DNA from: CAYPNF01 sp964411985
GTDB taxonomy: Bacteria; Verrucomicrobiota; Verrucomicrobiia; Limisphaerales; J093
Reading direction: 5' to 3'
Length of the DNA stretch: 64,000 nt
NCBI GenBank assembly: GCA_964411985.1
Contig: CAYPNF010000012.1
Location: 1 to 64,000, forward strand
Below the pieces are notes generated by a model. The model was given only the letters and a program-made list of their open reading frames with translations. It searched no databases and was not told the origin of the DNA. How positions within the stretch are numbered: position 1 is the first letter of the stretch; each line of letters opens with the position of its first letter. Shown here one piece after another: positions 52,702 through 61,635 of the stretch. The position numbers were made by a program, and so were the translations under genes.

Positions 52702-54585
52702 GTGAAAGGTCGTTTCCATCCCAGCCGGTCTGCGCGACCCTCGGATCCGACCTTCCAAGCCAGAGCGCGGTCCACCGGCGAGATCCTGCTGCGGGTGTCC
52801 GTGTTTCTGAAGCCTTATCGTTGGCTGGCCGCGGGTACCATCGCTTGCGCCCTCCTTTCGTTGGCTTTCACCTTTCTGTACCCAAAACTCACGCAGTTTG
52901 TGATCGACGACGTGATCGGCAAGAGGCGCGCAGACCTGCTGGTCCCGGTGTCGCTGGGTCTGGCCGCCGCATTTCTCTTTCGGGACCTGTTCAATAGCCT
53001 GAGGATCCTGCTGAATAACACCTTCGAACAGGGGGTGATCTATGACATGCGGCGAGCGGTCTACGCCCGATTGCAGGCGCTGCCGGTGGGTTACTTCGAC
53101 CAACGCGCCTCGGGTGACCTCATGACTCGCGTCATTGAGGATGTGAATTCCGTGGAGAGAGTCCTGATCGACGGGACAGAGCAGGGGACCGTTGCCATTC
53201 TCAGTGTGGTGGGGGTGCTGGTCATCCTCCTCTGGACCCATCCCACGCTGGCCGCGCTGGCCTTGGTGCCGCTCCCGTTTTTGGCCGGAGGAGCCTTGTG
53301 GTACACCACCACCGCCCACAAAAGGTACCGCGCTCAAAGGGAGGCCGCGAGCGCCATGAACGCCTTGCTCATGGACAATCTTCAGGGGATCCGGCAAGTC
53401 AAGGCGTTTGGGCACGAGGAGTTCGAGAATGCGCGATTTGGGGAACGCGCCGATGCGCTCCGCTGGGGAACCCTGGAAATCATGAGAGCTTGGGCCCTTT
53501 ATTCTCCAGCCATGTCCTTCGCGGCGGCTCTCGGGACGGTGCTCGTGATCTGGGTCGGAGGCAAGGAGGTGCTGGCGGACCGGATGACTGTGGGGGAGTT
53601 GGTTGGATTCCTTTTCTACCTGGCCCTTTTCTACGAGCCTGTGAGCCGTCTGCACGGGCTGAACCAAATGCTCCAGGCCGCCCGCGCGGCAGGGGAAAGG
53701 ATCTTCGATATCCTCGATGCCCCCACCGAGGAGTCACAGCACGCAGGGGCAGTCCCAGCCCCGCCCTCGCGTTTCCGGGGTGAGGTGGTCTATGAGGGGG
53801 TGGGTTTTGAATACGGGCCCGGCAAGACCGCCCTGCGGGATGTCTCCCTGTCTGCACGCCCGGGGGAGATGATCGCGTTGGTCGGGCCCACGGGTGCCGG
53901 CAAGTCCACCCTGGTGAACCTGCTTCCCGGCTTCTACCAGGCGGCTCAGGGGCGGATCCTCGTGGACGATCGTGATTTGCGTTCGCTGCCGCTTTCGGCC
54001 CTGCGTTCGCAGATCGCCGTGGTGAGTCAGGAGCCTTTTCTCTTTAATGGCACCCTCCGGGAGAATATCCAGTATGGACGCCTCAACGCCTCGTTTGAGG
54101 AACTCACCGCGGCGGCTCGGGCGGCCAACTGCCACGAATTCATCGAGCGCTTGCCCGAAGGCTATGACGCGAGAGTGGGAGAACGGGGTATCAAACTGAG
54201 TGTGGGGGAAAAGCAGCGGGTGAGCATCGCCCGTGCGCTCCTGAAGGACGCCCCTATCCTGATCTTGGATGAAGCGACCGCCAGCGTGGATACCGCCACC
54301 GAACGGTTGATCCAGGAAGCGCTGGAGCGGTTAATGCGGGGCCGAACCAGTTTCGTCATTGCCCACCGGTTGAGCACGATCCGGAAGGCCAGCCAGATCC
54401 TGGTTCTCCGCCACGGCTGCATCGTGGAGCGGGGATCCCATGAGCAGTTGGTGGCTTTGGGGGGGCTTTACGCCCGCCTTGCCCGGATCCAGAATACCAC
54501 TTTCATCGAAGAGGGTTTTCAGGTATTGGAAAGTGAATCCCCTATTCCCGCTTCGAAGAAAGACACCGAAGGGCTCGGTTCCTGA
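52702..54585 (+). CDS. MsbA-like ABC exporter (fused membrane and ATPase domains)
   Basis: A 627-residue half-transporter that works as a dimer. Six membrane helices (about 35-325) precede the ATPase domain with Walker A 'GPTGAGKST' (about 395), Q loop 'VVSQEPFLFNGT', signature 'LSVGEKQR' (about 500; Val replaces the common Gly-Gly), Walker B 'ILILDEAT' and 'IAHRLST'. It resembles lipid A or lipid-linked sugar exporters; the substrate is not determined. It starts at GTG 52702 with 'GAAGG' upstream. The O-antigen ligase-like gene that follows makes an envelope-polysaccharide role likely. Confidence 0.93.
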   Translation: MKGRFHPSRSARPSDPTFQARARSTGEILLRVSVFLKPYRWLAAGTIACALLSLAFTFLYPKLTQFVIDDVIGKRRADLLVPVSLGLAAAFLFRDLFNSLRILLNNTFEQGVIYDMRRAVYARLQALPVGYFDQRASGDLMTRVIEDVNSVERVLIDGTEQGTVAILSVVGVLVILLWTHPTLAALALVPLPFLAGGALWYTTTAHKRYRAQREAASAMNALLMDNLQGIRQVKAFGHEEFENARFGERADALRWGTLEIMRAWALYSPAMSFAAALGTVLVIWVGGKEVLADRMTVGELVGFLFYLALFYEPVSRLHGLNQMLQAARAAGERIFDILDAPTEESQHAGAVPAPPSRFRGEVVYEGVGFEYGPGKTALRDVSLSARPGEMIALVGPTGAGKSTLVNLLPGFYQAAQGRILVDDRDLRSLPLSALRSQIAVVSQEPFLFNGTLRENIQYGRLNASFEELTAAARAANCHEFIERLPEGYDARVGERGIKLSVGEKQRVSIARALLKDAPILILDEATASVDTATERLIQEALERLMRGRTSFVIAHRLSTIRKASQILVLRHGCIVERGSHEQLVALGGLYARLARIQNTTFIEEGFQVLESESPIPASKKDTEGLGS

Positions 54586-54655
54586 GGGAGTTGGCTTTTG
54601 GCCGTCGGGTTTTGGCTTGTGATACGATTGCCTTTCCGCTTTCCTAGGGCGCACT

Positions 54656-56245
54656 ATGGAGCCACGCAACAGCGGAGCAACGGATGGGCCTGAGAGCAGG
54701 ATCCCGACTTCCTCTGCTTCTCCTTCCTCGGCTGCCGCCGATACTGGCGTGCAGCGCACCCCACGCAGCTACCGCGCGCTCGACCTGGCTTCCGAGGTTC
54801 TGCTCTACCTGATTTTGGTTCTGGCCCCCTGGCTCTTCGGCGCCACACAACCTTGGTCAATTCTGGTGATCTCTGGGTTATGTGCCCTGGCCGGCGTCTG
54901 CCTGGCGGCGAAACGCTGGATCCGATGGCAGACCGGCTACGCCCCGCCCCGGTGGGGTGAACCTGTACGTGGAAGGGAGGACGCGGGGATGTTTCGGCCT
55001 ACCACCCTGGCAGCCCGGAACCTTACCCGGTCACTTGCAGCAGGAACGGTTTTGCTGCTCCTCGTCACCTTGGTGAGCGCCATCAACGCGCGGGCAACCG
55101 TCGAAAACGGCGTGCAGGTGTTCCGCGAGAACTACCTGGCCTGGCTGCCGCACAGTTACGATGCCGGCCTTACGTGGCGAGCCTTTTGGCAGTACCTCTC
55201 GCTGGCCTGCTTCTTCTGGTCCGTTCGTGATTGGCTGTTGGGCAAAACCCCGCTGGAGAGTGGAGAGATCGAACCGGTGGCTTTCGGGCCCCAGACCTCT
55301 ACCCCGGCTCCCTTGCCAGCTCGTCTGACCCGGCTGCTCTGGTTGCTCACGATCAGCAGCACGATCCTGGGGGCGCTATCGATTCTCCAACGCCTCGATG
55401 GTACGGGCAAACTGCTTTGGATCCTGACTCCGCGCTTTGGCACCCCGGAGTTCCATTTCGGGTCCTTCGCCTATCGCGGGAATGGGGCGCAGTACTTCAA
55501 TCTCGTCTGGCCGGTGGTTTTGGCGTTCTGGTGGACGCTTTTCAAAGCAAGCCGAGCCAATCGCCGGGCAGATGCCAGGATCGGGGGCGATCCTCACCTG
55601 ATTCTGTTACCCTGCGCTCTCCTGCTGGTCGCCTGTCCCATCGTCAGCGCCAGCCACGGCGGGGTGGTGATCGCTTCGGCTCAGGCCGTGGCAGCTCTGG
55701 GAATTCTCCTGGCCTCCACTTGGAGTCTGGAGAAGCGTACCCGCTTGGCCATGCTCCTTCCCTTCCTGATGGGCGTGGGGTTTGCGGTCTACTTAGGTTG
55801 GAACCAGTTCCAGGGCGGCTTCATGAACGCCTTCGCCGATGATCTGGGAGACCGGATGGAAATCTACCAAAATGCGAAACAGATGGCGGTGGACCATCCT
55901 TGGTATGGAAGCGGGCCTGGCACCTTTCCTTCCATGTACCAGTTCTACCGCACGAGCGCTGCGCATTCCTGGGCCGCTTTCGCCCACAACGACTGGCTGC
56001 AGACCCTTATCACTTTTGGCTGGGTTGGAATGGGACTGATCTTGTCGATGTTGCTGCTGGTGTTCCTGCGCTGGCGCATCCACGACGGCTTGGCTTGCGG
56101 GGGGGATCTGACCGGCATGGTCTGGATTGCGCTGGCGGGCTGCCTCTTTCACGCCCGCTTCGATTTCCCACTCCAGATTTTTTCGCTCCAGATCGTGTTT
56201 CTGTTGCTAGTGGCGATCCTCGCTTGCAGCAGCCGCAAAGGGTAG
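54656..56245 (+). CDS. O-antigen ligase/Wzy-like membrane protein
   Basis: A 529-residue membrane protein with about ten or more hydrophobic segments and a Ser/Pro-rich N-terminus. The large periplasmic loop region with 'DHPWYGSGPGTF' and 'AFAHNDWLQTLITFGWVG' matches the Wzy_C (O-antigen ligase/polymerase) domain. Such proteins polymerise or ligate lipid-linked polysaccharides at the periplasmic face. The large loop falls at about residues 390-460. Its ABC neighbour may export or feed the same pathway. Confidence 0.87.
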   Translation: MEPRNSGATDGPESRIPTSSASPSSAAADTGVQRTPRSYRALDLASEVLLYLILVLAPWLFGATQPWSILVISGLCALAGVCLAAKRWIRWQTGYAPPRWGEPVRGREDAGMFRPTTLAARNLTRSLAAGTVLLLLVTLVSAINARATVENGVQVFRENYLAWLPHSYDAGLTWRAFWQYLSLACFFWSVRDWLLGKTPLESGEIEPVAFGPQTSTPAPLPARLTRLLWLLTISSTILGALSILQRLDGTGKLLWILTPRFGTPEFHFGSFAYRGNGAQYFNLVWPVVLAFWWTLFKASRANRRADARIGGDPHLILLPCALLLVACPIVSASHGGVVIASAQAVAALGILLASTWSLEKRTRLAMLLPFLMGVGFAVYLGWNQFQGGFMNAFADDLGDRMEIYQNAKQMAVDHPWYGSGPGTFPSMYQFYRTSAAHSWAAFAHNDWLQTLITFGWVGMGLILSMLLLVFLRWRIHDGLACGGDLTGMVWIALAGCLFHARFDFPLQIFSLQIVFLLLVAILACSSRKG

Positions 56246-56298
56246 GCAAGAAGGCGGAAGCTAACGCAGAGAGTCCCCCTCTCCTGCGGGCGACCGGT

Positions 56299-56538
56299 CT
56301 ATTGGCGGTGTGGCCTGGGGTGGTCCGTGTCCTCCAGGCGCTTGATAAGAGCTATAGCCAAAAAGGAAGCACCGCCGAGGTCATGAGCGGTTGCGACCTG
56401 GAGCACTAGTAGAGCAACCTCGCGGTCGCTTCGAGCGGCCGCAAAGAGCTTCCGCCAATCGGTGAGGTCGCCACGATCGAGCACCGAATCAATCGTCGCT
56501 GCTGACCATTCCTGAGTATTAAGATGCCGGTGCTGCAT
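56299..56538 (-). CDS. Small uncharacterised protein paired with the nucleotidyltransferase
   Basis: A 79-residue protein rich in helix-forming residues ('LTDWRKLFAAARSDREVALL'). No family is recognised. It starts three bases after the stop of the nucleotidyltransferase gene upstream on the same strand, so both are probably on one transcript. Such tight pairs often form toxin-antitoxin modules; a partner role is an inference from position. Confidence 0.6.
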   Translation of the reverse strand: MQHRHLNTQEWSAATIDSVLDRGDLTDWRKLFAAARSDREVALLVLQVATAHDLGGASFLAIALIKRLEDTDHPRPHRQ

Positions 56539-56541
56539 ACC

Positions 56542-57249
56542 TTATTCTCCGCCCGGGCGAATAATGGCTTCGCCAAGCAACACGCCGTAGCGCTGACAAA
56601 TGTTTCGAGTCCCTTCCCAGGTGTGCCACTTGGGGACCAAGCCTTTGTAGGCCGGCAACTCGGATTCCTTCAGATCGAACGGATTGCAGGCGCTCAAAGA
56701 CTTCGCCACTTCCAGCGCCACCGATGCAGTCTGGGTCTCCCCGTAGCGCTGGTCGAGTTTGAGCAAGGAGGCCAAGGCGGCATCTTCCGCCAGGCACTCA
56801 GACAAAGCAGCGAAGTCCAAATAGTCCCGGGTTGTTTGACGGCTGTATGCCAGGAACGCCTTCATGCAGAGAATCTCATCCAGTGTCGGGACAACAAGCG
56901 GACCTGCCAGAGTCGTGAGAGTCTGCGTTTCCACCGGTAGGGTGCGCCTTAGCTGCCGGAAACCGACCTCCACGTCACCGATGCTGCCAAGAATGAGAAC
57001 GGGCGGCATCACTCGGGCGGTCTTCCACTCGGCGTGGGTTTCAAGCATGCTGCGGACTTCGTCGAACCGGCTTCGAAGTTGCGAGAGCAGGTGGTCCGTA
57101 TCATAGGACAACCTGTGTCCAGCGTAGAGCGCCGCCGCAGTGCCACCAACGCAAATCGCGCCCGGGACCCACTGTTGAGCCTGGACTCCTGCGCGGAGGA
57201 TCTTTAGCCATTCGGCGCTCGCCTGCTGCTGCTCAGAATGTTCTGCCAT
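56542..57249 (-). CDS. AbiEii/MNT-type nucleotidyltransferase-like protein
   Basis: A 235-residue protein. 'ICVGGTAAALYAGHRLSYDT' (about 32-51) followed by Asp matches the nucleotidyltransferase fold of AbiEii-like toxins: the glycine pair and Ser-x-Asp-x-Asp arrangement. 'DEILCMKAFLAYSRQTTRDY' and 'DFAALSECL' in the middle correspond to the conserved Lys and Arg-Asp-x-x-Asp region of that family. It may transfer nucleotides to tRNA or protein, as in AbiE-type toxins. The small gene downstream could be its control protein. Confidence 0.75.
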   Translation of the reverse strand: MAEHSEQQQASAEWLKILRAGVQAQQWVPGAICVGGTAAALYAGHRLSYDTDHLLSQLRSRFDEVRSMLETHAEWKTARVMPPVLILGSIGDVEVGFRQLRRTLPVETQTLTTLAGPLVVPTLDEILCMKAFLAYSRQTTRDYLDFAALSECLAEDAALASLLKLDQRYGETQTASVALEVAKSLSACNPFDLKESELPAYKGLVPKWHTWEGTRNICQRYGVLLGEAIIRPGGE

Positions 57250-57339
57250 ATCGCAGCCTTTACTGACATCACCTTAGCACAGGAAGCCCATGTTTGGGAA
57301 ATAATCTCCTGAAGGCTCTCGCCAAGCTGTCCAACAACG

Positions 57340-57571
57340 TCACCACAGAACTTGCAGGCCGGGATACCTGCGTATGATTGGATCGGGGCTGAGCAGGACA
57401 AGTTGCGACTCCATCGCCACGCCCACCAAGAGGCGGTCGGCCGGGTCGGAGTGAATGCTGGGCAGTTGAGTAGCGCCGATGGCCGTACCGACAAAGTACC
57501 ACCGTCTCACTGTCCCTTTCGACCGCCAGCACCAGCTCCGAAAGCCGTGTCTTGGCCTCATGCATGTTCAC
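57340..57571 (-). pseudogene. Collapsed phd-vapC toxin-antitoxin remnant
   Basis: From a GTG at 57571 the first 28 codons read as a Phd/YefM antitoxin ('VNMHEAKTRLSELVLAVERD'). At about 57470-57480 the frame changes and the sequence reads as the C-terminal end of a VapC/PIN toxin ('LPSIHSDPADRLLVGVAM', 'LLSPDPIIRRYPGLQVLW') up to a TGA at 57340. The antitoxin C-terminus and the toxin N-terminus with its first acidic residues are missing, so neither product works. A single deletion across the two genes explains it. Confidence 0.75.
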
Positions 57572-57697
57572 TTTGATCCTTAGCCAAGTTAGCTAGATAT
57601 GGTCGCCGAATCAGGCTGAATGGGATGAGTTCTGCTCTTCATGGGACGGGTGCCAAGTGTTGAATTGACTCAAGCCAGCAACCAGAACCTCAAGCGG

Positions 57698-58036
57698 TCA
57701 CTGCGCGGGTCTGGACCCGAGCGGACGCGGGATGGCCTTGCAAGAGTTTTCAAACCCCGGAAAGTTCCACCCGTTGGGGAAGTCCCGGCATTGTTGCGGC
57801 TTGACCGCTTGGACGAGGCACTCGTTCCCTTCGAGAAAGATGCAGTCTCCGTTGGCTTTCTCGATGAGGCTCAAGCCCAGCCGATCGGCTCGCAAGCGGG
57901 TGAATTCCTGGATGAAGTCAAATTCGCTGCGGTTCAGGAATTGGGCCAGCGCCGACACTTCGGCCTCCGAGAGTTTGACTTGGCCAGGCCAGCGGCAGCA
58001 GGCCGTGCAGCGTTGGCAATCGTACAGGACTTTCAC
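57698..58036 (-). CDS. YkgJ-family cysteine cluster protein
   Basis: About 112 residues from a GTG at 58036, where the family begins ('VKVLYDCQRCTACCRWPGQ'); the longer reading to 58111 runs into the preceding gene. Cysteines at 7, 10, 13 and 14 and later ('GDCIFLEGNECLVQ', 'QQCRDFP') form the YkgJ metal-binding cluster, thought to hold zinc or an Fe-S centre. The function is unknown. It is the last gene of the hopanoid operon, 13 bases after the rhodanese gene. Confidence 0.85.
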   Translation of the reverse strand: MKVLYDCQRCTACCRWPGQVKLSEAEVSALAQFLNRSEFDFIQEFTRLRADRLGLSLIEKANGDCIFLEGNECLVQAVKPQQCRDFPNGWNFPGFENSCKAIPRPLGSRPAQ

Positions 58037-58049
58037 ACCGAACCCTCGG

Positions 58050-58514
58050 TCACCGTGATTCTCCGGTTTCGGTTGGTTTTCCCGCCGTAATCCACGCTCG
58101 GATGCCCCCATCCAGGTGTGTGATGGACTGAAATCCTAATTTCTCAAAAATGGGGAGGGAACGGGTGCTGCGGTTTCCCGAGGCGCAATGCAGCAGGTAA
58201 GGAGCGTTGCGGTCCAGCGTTCCCAATCGCTGTTCGAAATCAGGCGCGCGGAAATCCAGGTTCGTGGCGCCGGCGATTCGTTGGGCCTGGTACTCTGCCG
58301 GCGTGCGGATGTCCAGAACCACCACTTTTCCTTCGGCTACAAGTTTGGCGGCCTGCTCTGGGTCGGCATGCATGATGATAGGGGCAGAACTCGGTGGTGT
58401 GTGAGCCGGTGGGCTTGGAGAGGGCGGTTTCGTGGCGCAGCCCGCGAGACAAAAGAGACTCGCGGCAAACAGCAGGCGGCCCCAGACCGTCTTTATGCTG
58501 TGTGACAGGCTCAC
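58050..58514 (-). CDS. Rhodanese-like lipoprotein
   Basis: A 154-residue protein. The signal peptide ends in a lipobox ('FCLAGC', Cys26), so it is a membrane-anchored periplasmic lipoprotein. A single rhodanese domain (about 45-148) has the catalytic Cys111 in 'HCASGNRS', a six-residue loop suited to sulfur transfer. The C-terminal 'LDGGIRAWITAGKP' is typical. The start overlaps the hpnJ stop by four bases, so it belongs to the hopanoid operon. Confidence 0.9.
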   Translation of the reverse strand: MSLSHSIKTVWGRLLFAASLFCLAGCATKPPSPSPPAHTPPSSAPIIMHADPEQAAKLVAEGKVVVLDIRTPAEYQAQRIAGATNLDFRAPDFEQRLGTLDRNAPYLLHCASGNRSTRSLPIFEKLGFQSITHLDGGIRAWITAGKPTETGESR

Positions 58515-59962
58515 GCTGCGCTCGCGGCACGCGCCGCCTGAAGGTCGTTGCGCCGTTGCAGCATGGTGCCGAAGAATTCATACCCTTCCCGCAAGCGCCT
58601 CACACAGACGTCCCGATCCTCCATCATGGTCTTGATGATGCGGAGAATCGGTTTCGGACGCAGGTAATACTGACGGTAGAAGCGTTCGACTGCTTCGAAG
58701 ATCTCTTCTTTGCTCAGGTCGGGGTACTCCAGTGTGGATTGTTGCAGCCCGTCCCCATGGAGAATATCGGTCTTGTCTTTCTTGGCAAACCAGCCGTTCT
58801 GCTTGGCCATGTCGTACAACTCGGTTCCCGGATACGGCGCGGCGAGCGAGACTTGAATGCTGAACACGTCGAGTTCCTGGGCGAAGCGGATTGTTTCCTC
58901 GATCGTCTCCTTGGTTTCAATGGGAAGGCCGAGGATGAAGGTGCCGTGAATCGCCACCCCAAGCTCGCGGCAGGCCTTGGTGAATTTCCGCATCTCTTCC
59001 ACCGTGACCCCTTTCTTGACGCGGTCCAGGATCGACTGGCTGCCCGACTCGTATCCCACCAGGAGCAGGCGCAATCCGCACTCCTTCATGAGCTTGATGG
59101 TCTCATAGTTGACATTGGCCCGGCTGTTGCAGGACCAGGTCACACCCAAGGGCTTCAGTTTCTGGGCGATTTCCCGCGCCCGCGGCAGATTTGCGGTGAA
59201 GGTATCATCGTCAAAGAAGAATTCACGCACCTGGGGGAATAGCTTCTTCGCGTGCGCCATCTCGTCCGCTACGTTCTGCGCGGACCGCACGCGGTATTTG
59301 TGGCCGCCGATGGTTTGAGGCCAAAGACAGAAGGTGCATTGAGCCGGGCAACCGCGCCCCGTGTAGATGCTGAGGTACGGGTGCATCAAGTACCCGATAA
59401 AATACTTTTCGATCTCCAGGTCGCGCTTGTAGGTGTCCACCACCCAAGGCAGTATATCCATGTCCTGGATCAGTTCCCTTTCCGGATTGTGAACCAGTTT
59501 GCCCTCTTTGCGATACGAGAGGCCCGTGATGCTCGAAAGGGGTCGGCCCTCCACCACCTCTTTGCAGGTAAAATCAAACTCCTTGCGCCCAACCCAGTCG
59601 ATCGCTGGAGAGGCTTTCAGCGTCTCGGCGGGGAGGACGGCTGCGTGGGCACCCACGAACCCAATCAGGGTGGAAGGACGCCGTTCTTTGATGGCTTCCG
59701 CTACCTTGCAGTCGTTTCGCAACGAGGGCGTGGAGGTGTGGATGATGACGTGGTCGTACTTGTCGGCCTCGGCGAGGCATTCCTGCACACCAATGTTGTG
59801 CGGTGGACAATCGAGCAATTTGCTGCCGGGTACCAGGGCGGCGGGTTGCGCCAGCCAGGTGGGATACCAGAACGAAGTGACCTCGCGTTTGGCCTGGTAA
59901 CGCGAACCCGCGCCACCGTCAAAACCATCGAAGGAAGGAGGACTCAGAAACAGAGCTTTCAC
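58511..59962 (-). CDS. hpnJ: Hopanoid biosynthesis radical SAM protein HpnJ
   Basis: A 483-residue radical SAM enzyme with an N-terminal B12-binding-like domain (about 1-150). The 4Fe-4S cysteines are Cys205, Cys209 and Cys212 ('GCPAQCTFC'). The opening 'LFLSPPSFDGFDGGAGSRYQ' and 'FWYPTWLAQPAALVPG' are characteristic of HpnJ. In other bacteria HpnJ is needed to form the cyclitol headgroup of composite hopanoids. It lies 72 bases behind hpnH. No squalene-hopene cyclase gene (shc/hpnF) is in the window. Confidence 0.92.
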   Translation of the reverse strand: MKALFLSPPSFDGFDGGAGSRYQAKREVTSFWYPTWLAQPAALVPGSKLLDCPPHNIGVQECLAEADKYDHVIIHTSTPSLRNDCKVAEAIKERRPSTLIGFVGAHAAVLPAETLKASPAIDWVGRKEFDFTCKEVVEGRPLSSITGLSYRKEGKLVHNPERELIQDMDILPWVVDTYKRDLEIEKYFIGYLMHPYLSIYTGRGCPAQCTFCLWPQTIGGHKYRVRSAQNVADEMAHAKKLFPQVREFFFDDDTFTANLPRAREIAQKLKPLGVTWSCNSRANVNYETIKLMKECGLRLLLVGYESGSQSILDRVKKGVTVEEMRKFTKACRELGVAIHGTFILGLPIETKETIEETIRFAQELDVFSIQVSLAAPYPGTELYDMAKQNGWFAKKDKTDILHGDGLQQSTLEYPDLSKEEIFEAVERFYRQYYLRPKPILRIIKTMMEDRDVCVRRLREGYEFFGTMLQRRNDLQAARAASAA

Positions 59963-60034
59963 AAATTCAATCTATCAGTGGGTGCTGTCGTCTGCCCAAG
60001 TGGGGAGGCCGTGGAGGCGTGTTGGGGGCAACGC

Positions 60035-61387
60035 TCACGCCGGTTTCTTGGCGGAAGCCATCTTGGCGAGCAAGTCGTCCCGCTCACGGGTGTCACTCGC
60101 CCCGCCGCAGCCTTGGGAGTTTGTTTGCAGTGCCGACCGCGCCTCAGCGAGATGGCCCTTGCCTACCGAACAGCCGTTGAGCGCCTTGACTTTCAGACCG
60201 GCGGGATCCGGAAGCGGTTTCGCACCGAAGTTGTACCGGATATTCTTCCAGGTGTCGCCCGACTGGTAATCCACCCCCAGAGCGCCGCTGGGATCATACC
60301 CGCAATGGACCATGCAGTTTTCGCAGCGCGGATCCCGTGCCACCCCCCCCACCACTCCGTATTTGGTCCAGTCGACCTTGTCGAGCATCTCCTGGTAACC
60401 GGCGTAGTGGCCGTCTGTCATGAGGTAGCAGGGAGCTTTCCAGCCCATGAGATTGCGCGTCGGGATCGCCCATGCCGTGCAGGTGAGATCCCTCAGTCCC
60501 GCCAGGAACTCCTGGTACACTGGGGTTCCGAAAATGGTGTAGCGCTTGCCCCAGTCGAGAATCCTGGCAAATTTTTCGCGGGTAGCTTTGCGCGTGAGGA
60601 AGAAATCGTCAGGGTTTCGGCCCAACCGCTTTGCCATGTCCTTTTTCGCCGCATCGTAGTCATAGCCGGGCGAAATTGTATGGCCGTCCACCCCCAAGGC
60701 GGAGAAATACGCGAACATTTGCTCGATCTCGTGGACCTCAGTCTCTTTGTAGACGGTGGTGTTCGTCGCGACTTGGTATCCCAGGATCTTCGCCATTTTG
60801 ATCGCCTCCACACACTCCTTGAAGACACCCTCGCGCTCGACGATCAAGTCGTGGGTGTACTCCAGACCATCCACGTGGACGTTCCAGTAGATCCAACGGG
60901 AAGGGGCGATCACCGGGCGATCACTTTGTTTGCCTTTGCGAATGGTCTCTGCCTCCTTCTCTGTCACCAGGTTCTCCTGGAGCAGACGGGCGATCACGGG
61001 TTCTTGGCTGGGAGAATAGATGGAGGCCAAGTAATCCCGCAGCTTTCGCCGCATCAATAACCCGTTGGTGCAGATATAAACGATTCGTCCCTGGTCCAGC
61101 AGGCCACTCACCAGTTCTTCGATCTTGGGGTAGATGAGGGGTTCGCCACCACAGACCGATACCATGGGTGCCTGGCATTCGGTGGCTGAGGCCAGACAGT
61201 CTTCCAGGCTCATGACGTCTTTGAGGCTGGTGGAGTACTCTCGAATCCGGCCGCATCCGGTGCAGGTCAAATTACAGGTATGCAAAGGTTCCAACTGCAG
61301 AACCATCGCAAACCGGGGCGTCCTCAGTATCTTGTGTTTAATGATGTGGGCGGCGATTTTCGCCGTCAACGCCAAGGGAAATCTCAT
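60035..61387 (-). CDS. hpnH: Adenosyl-hopene transferase HpnH
   Basis: A 450-residue radical SAM enzyme that joins a 5'-deoxyadenosyl group to the hopene side chain, the first step toward extended hopanoids. Cysteines 38, 42 and 45 ('CNLTCTGCG') bind the 4Fe-4S cluster, and 'VSVCGGEPLIYPKIEELV' follows. The C-terminal 'ENCMVHCGYDPSGAL' is also conserved. The last 70 residues are extra. It comes right after the small lipoprotein gene (8-base gap) in the operon. Confidence 0.95.
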   Translation of the reverse strand: MRFPLALTAKIAAHIIKHKILRTPRFAMVLQLEPLHTCNLTCTGCGRIREYSTSLKDVMSLEDCLASATECQAPMVSVCGGEPLIYPKIEELVSGLLDQGRIVYICTNGLLMRRKLRDYLASIYSPSQEPVIARLLQENLVTEKEAETIRKGKQSDRPVIAPSRWIYWNVHVDGLEYTHDLIVEREGVFKECVEAIKMAKILGYQVATNTTVYKETEVHEIEQMFAYFSALGVDGHTISPGYDYDAAKKDMAKRLGRNPDDFFLTRKATREKFARILDWGKRYTIFGTPVYQEFLAGLRDLTCTAWAIPTRNLMGWKAPCYLMTDGHYAGYQEMLDKVDWTKYGVVGGVARDPRCENCMVHCGYDPSGALGVDYQSGDTWKNIRYNFGAKPLPDPAGLKVKALNGCSVGKGHLAEARSALQTNSQGCGGASDTRERDDLLAKMASAKKPA

Positions 61388-61395
61388 ACTTGCAG

Positions 61396-61608
61396 TTACT
61401 TACGGCTCGACATAAGCACCTCGTGACTGTTGGTAGCCAAGGGTACTGGGTCGGCCGTGGGCGCGGGAAGAGGCTTGACCTGCACTCCCGGGAGGAAAAA
61501 CGAGGCAGGAGATATGGTGTCCGACATCGAGATGCCTCCGCACCCCCCTAGCAACACCGCCATAACAAGCAGGGTTGCTTTCAGTAGATGTCGCCATGTA
61601 AACTTCAT
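61396..61608 (-). CDS. Small lipoprotein at the head of the hopanoid operon
   Basis: About 70 residues from the ATG at 61608. Signal peptide with lipobox 'LLGGC' (Cys23), then a short Pro-rich mature part with 'DTISPASFFLPG'. No enzymatic feature. Only 8 bases separate its stop from hpnH, so it is probably the first gene of the operon. An upstream start at 61632 would overlap the divergent gene region. Confidence 0.7.
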   Translation of the reverse strand: MKFTWRHLLKATLLVMAVLLGGCGGISMSDTISPASFFLPGVQVKPLPAPTADPVPLATNSHEVLMSSRK

Positions 61609-61635
61609 CGTGCTAATATAAAACGGCGTCAAGCG

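Noticed and set aside
59252..61060. 602-codon plus-strand open frame across hpnJ and hpnH
   Set aside because: It spans two well-identified radical SAM genes and their gap on the other strand; it is a shadow of high GC third positions.
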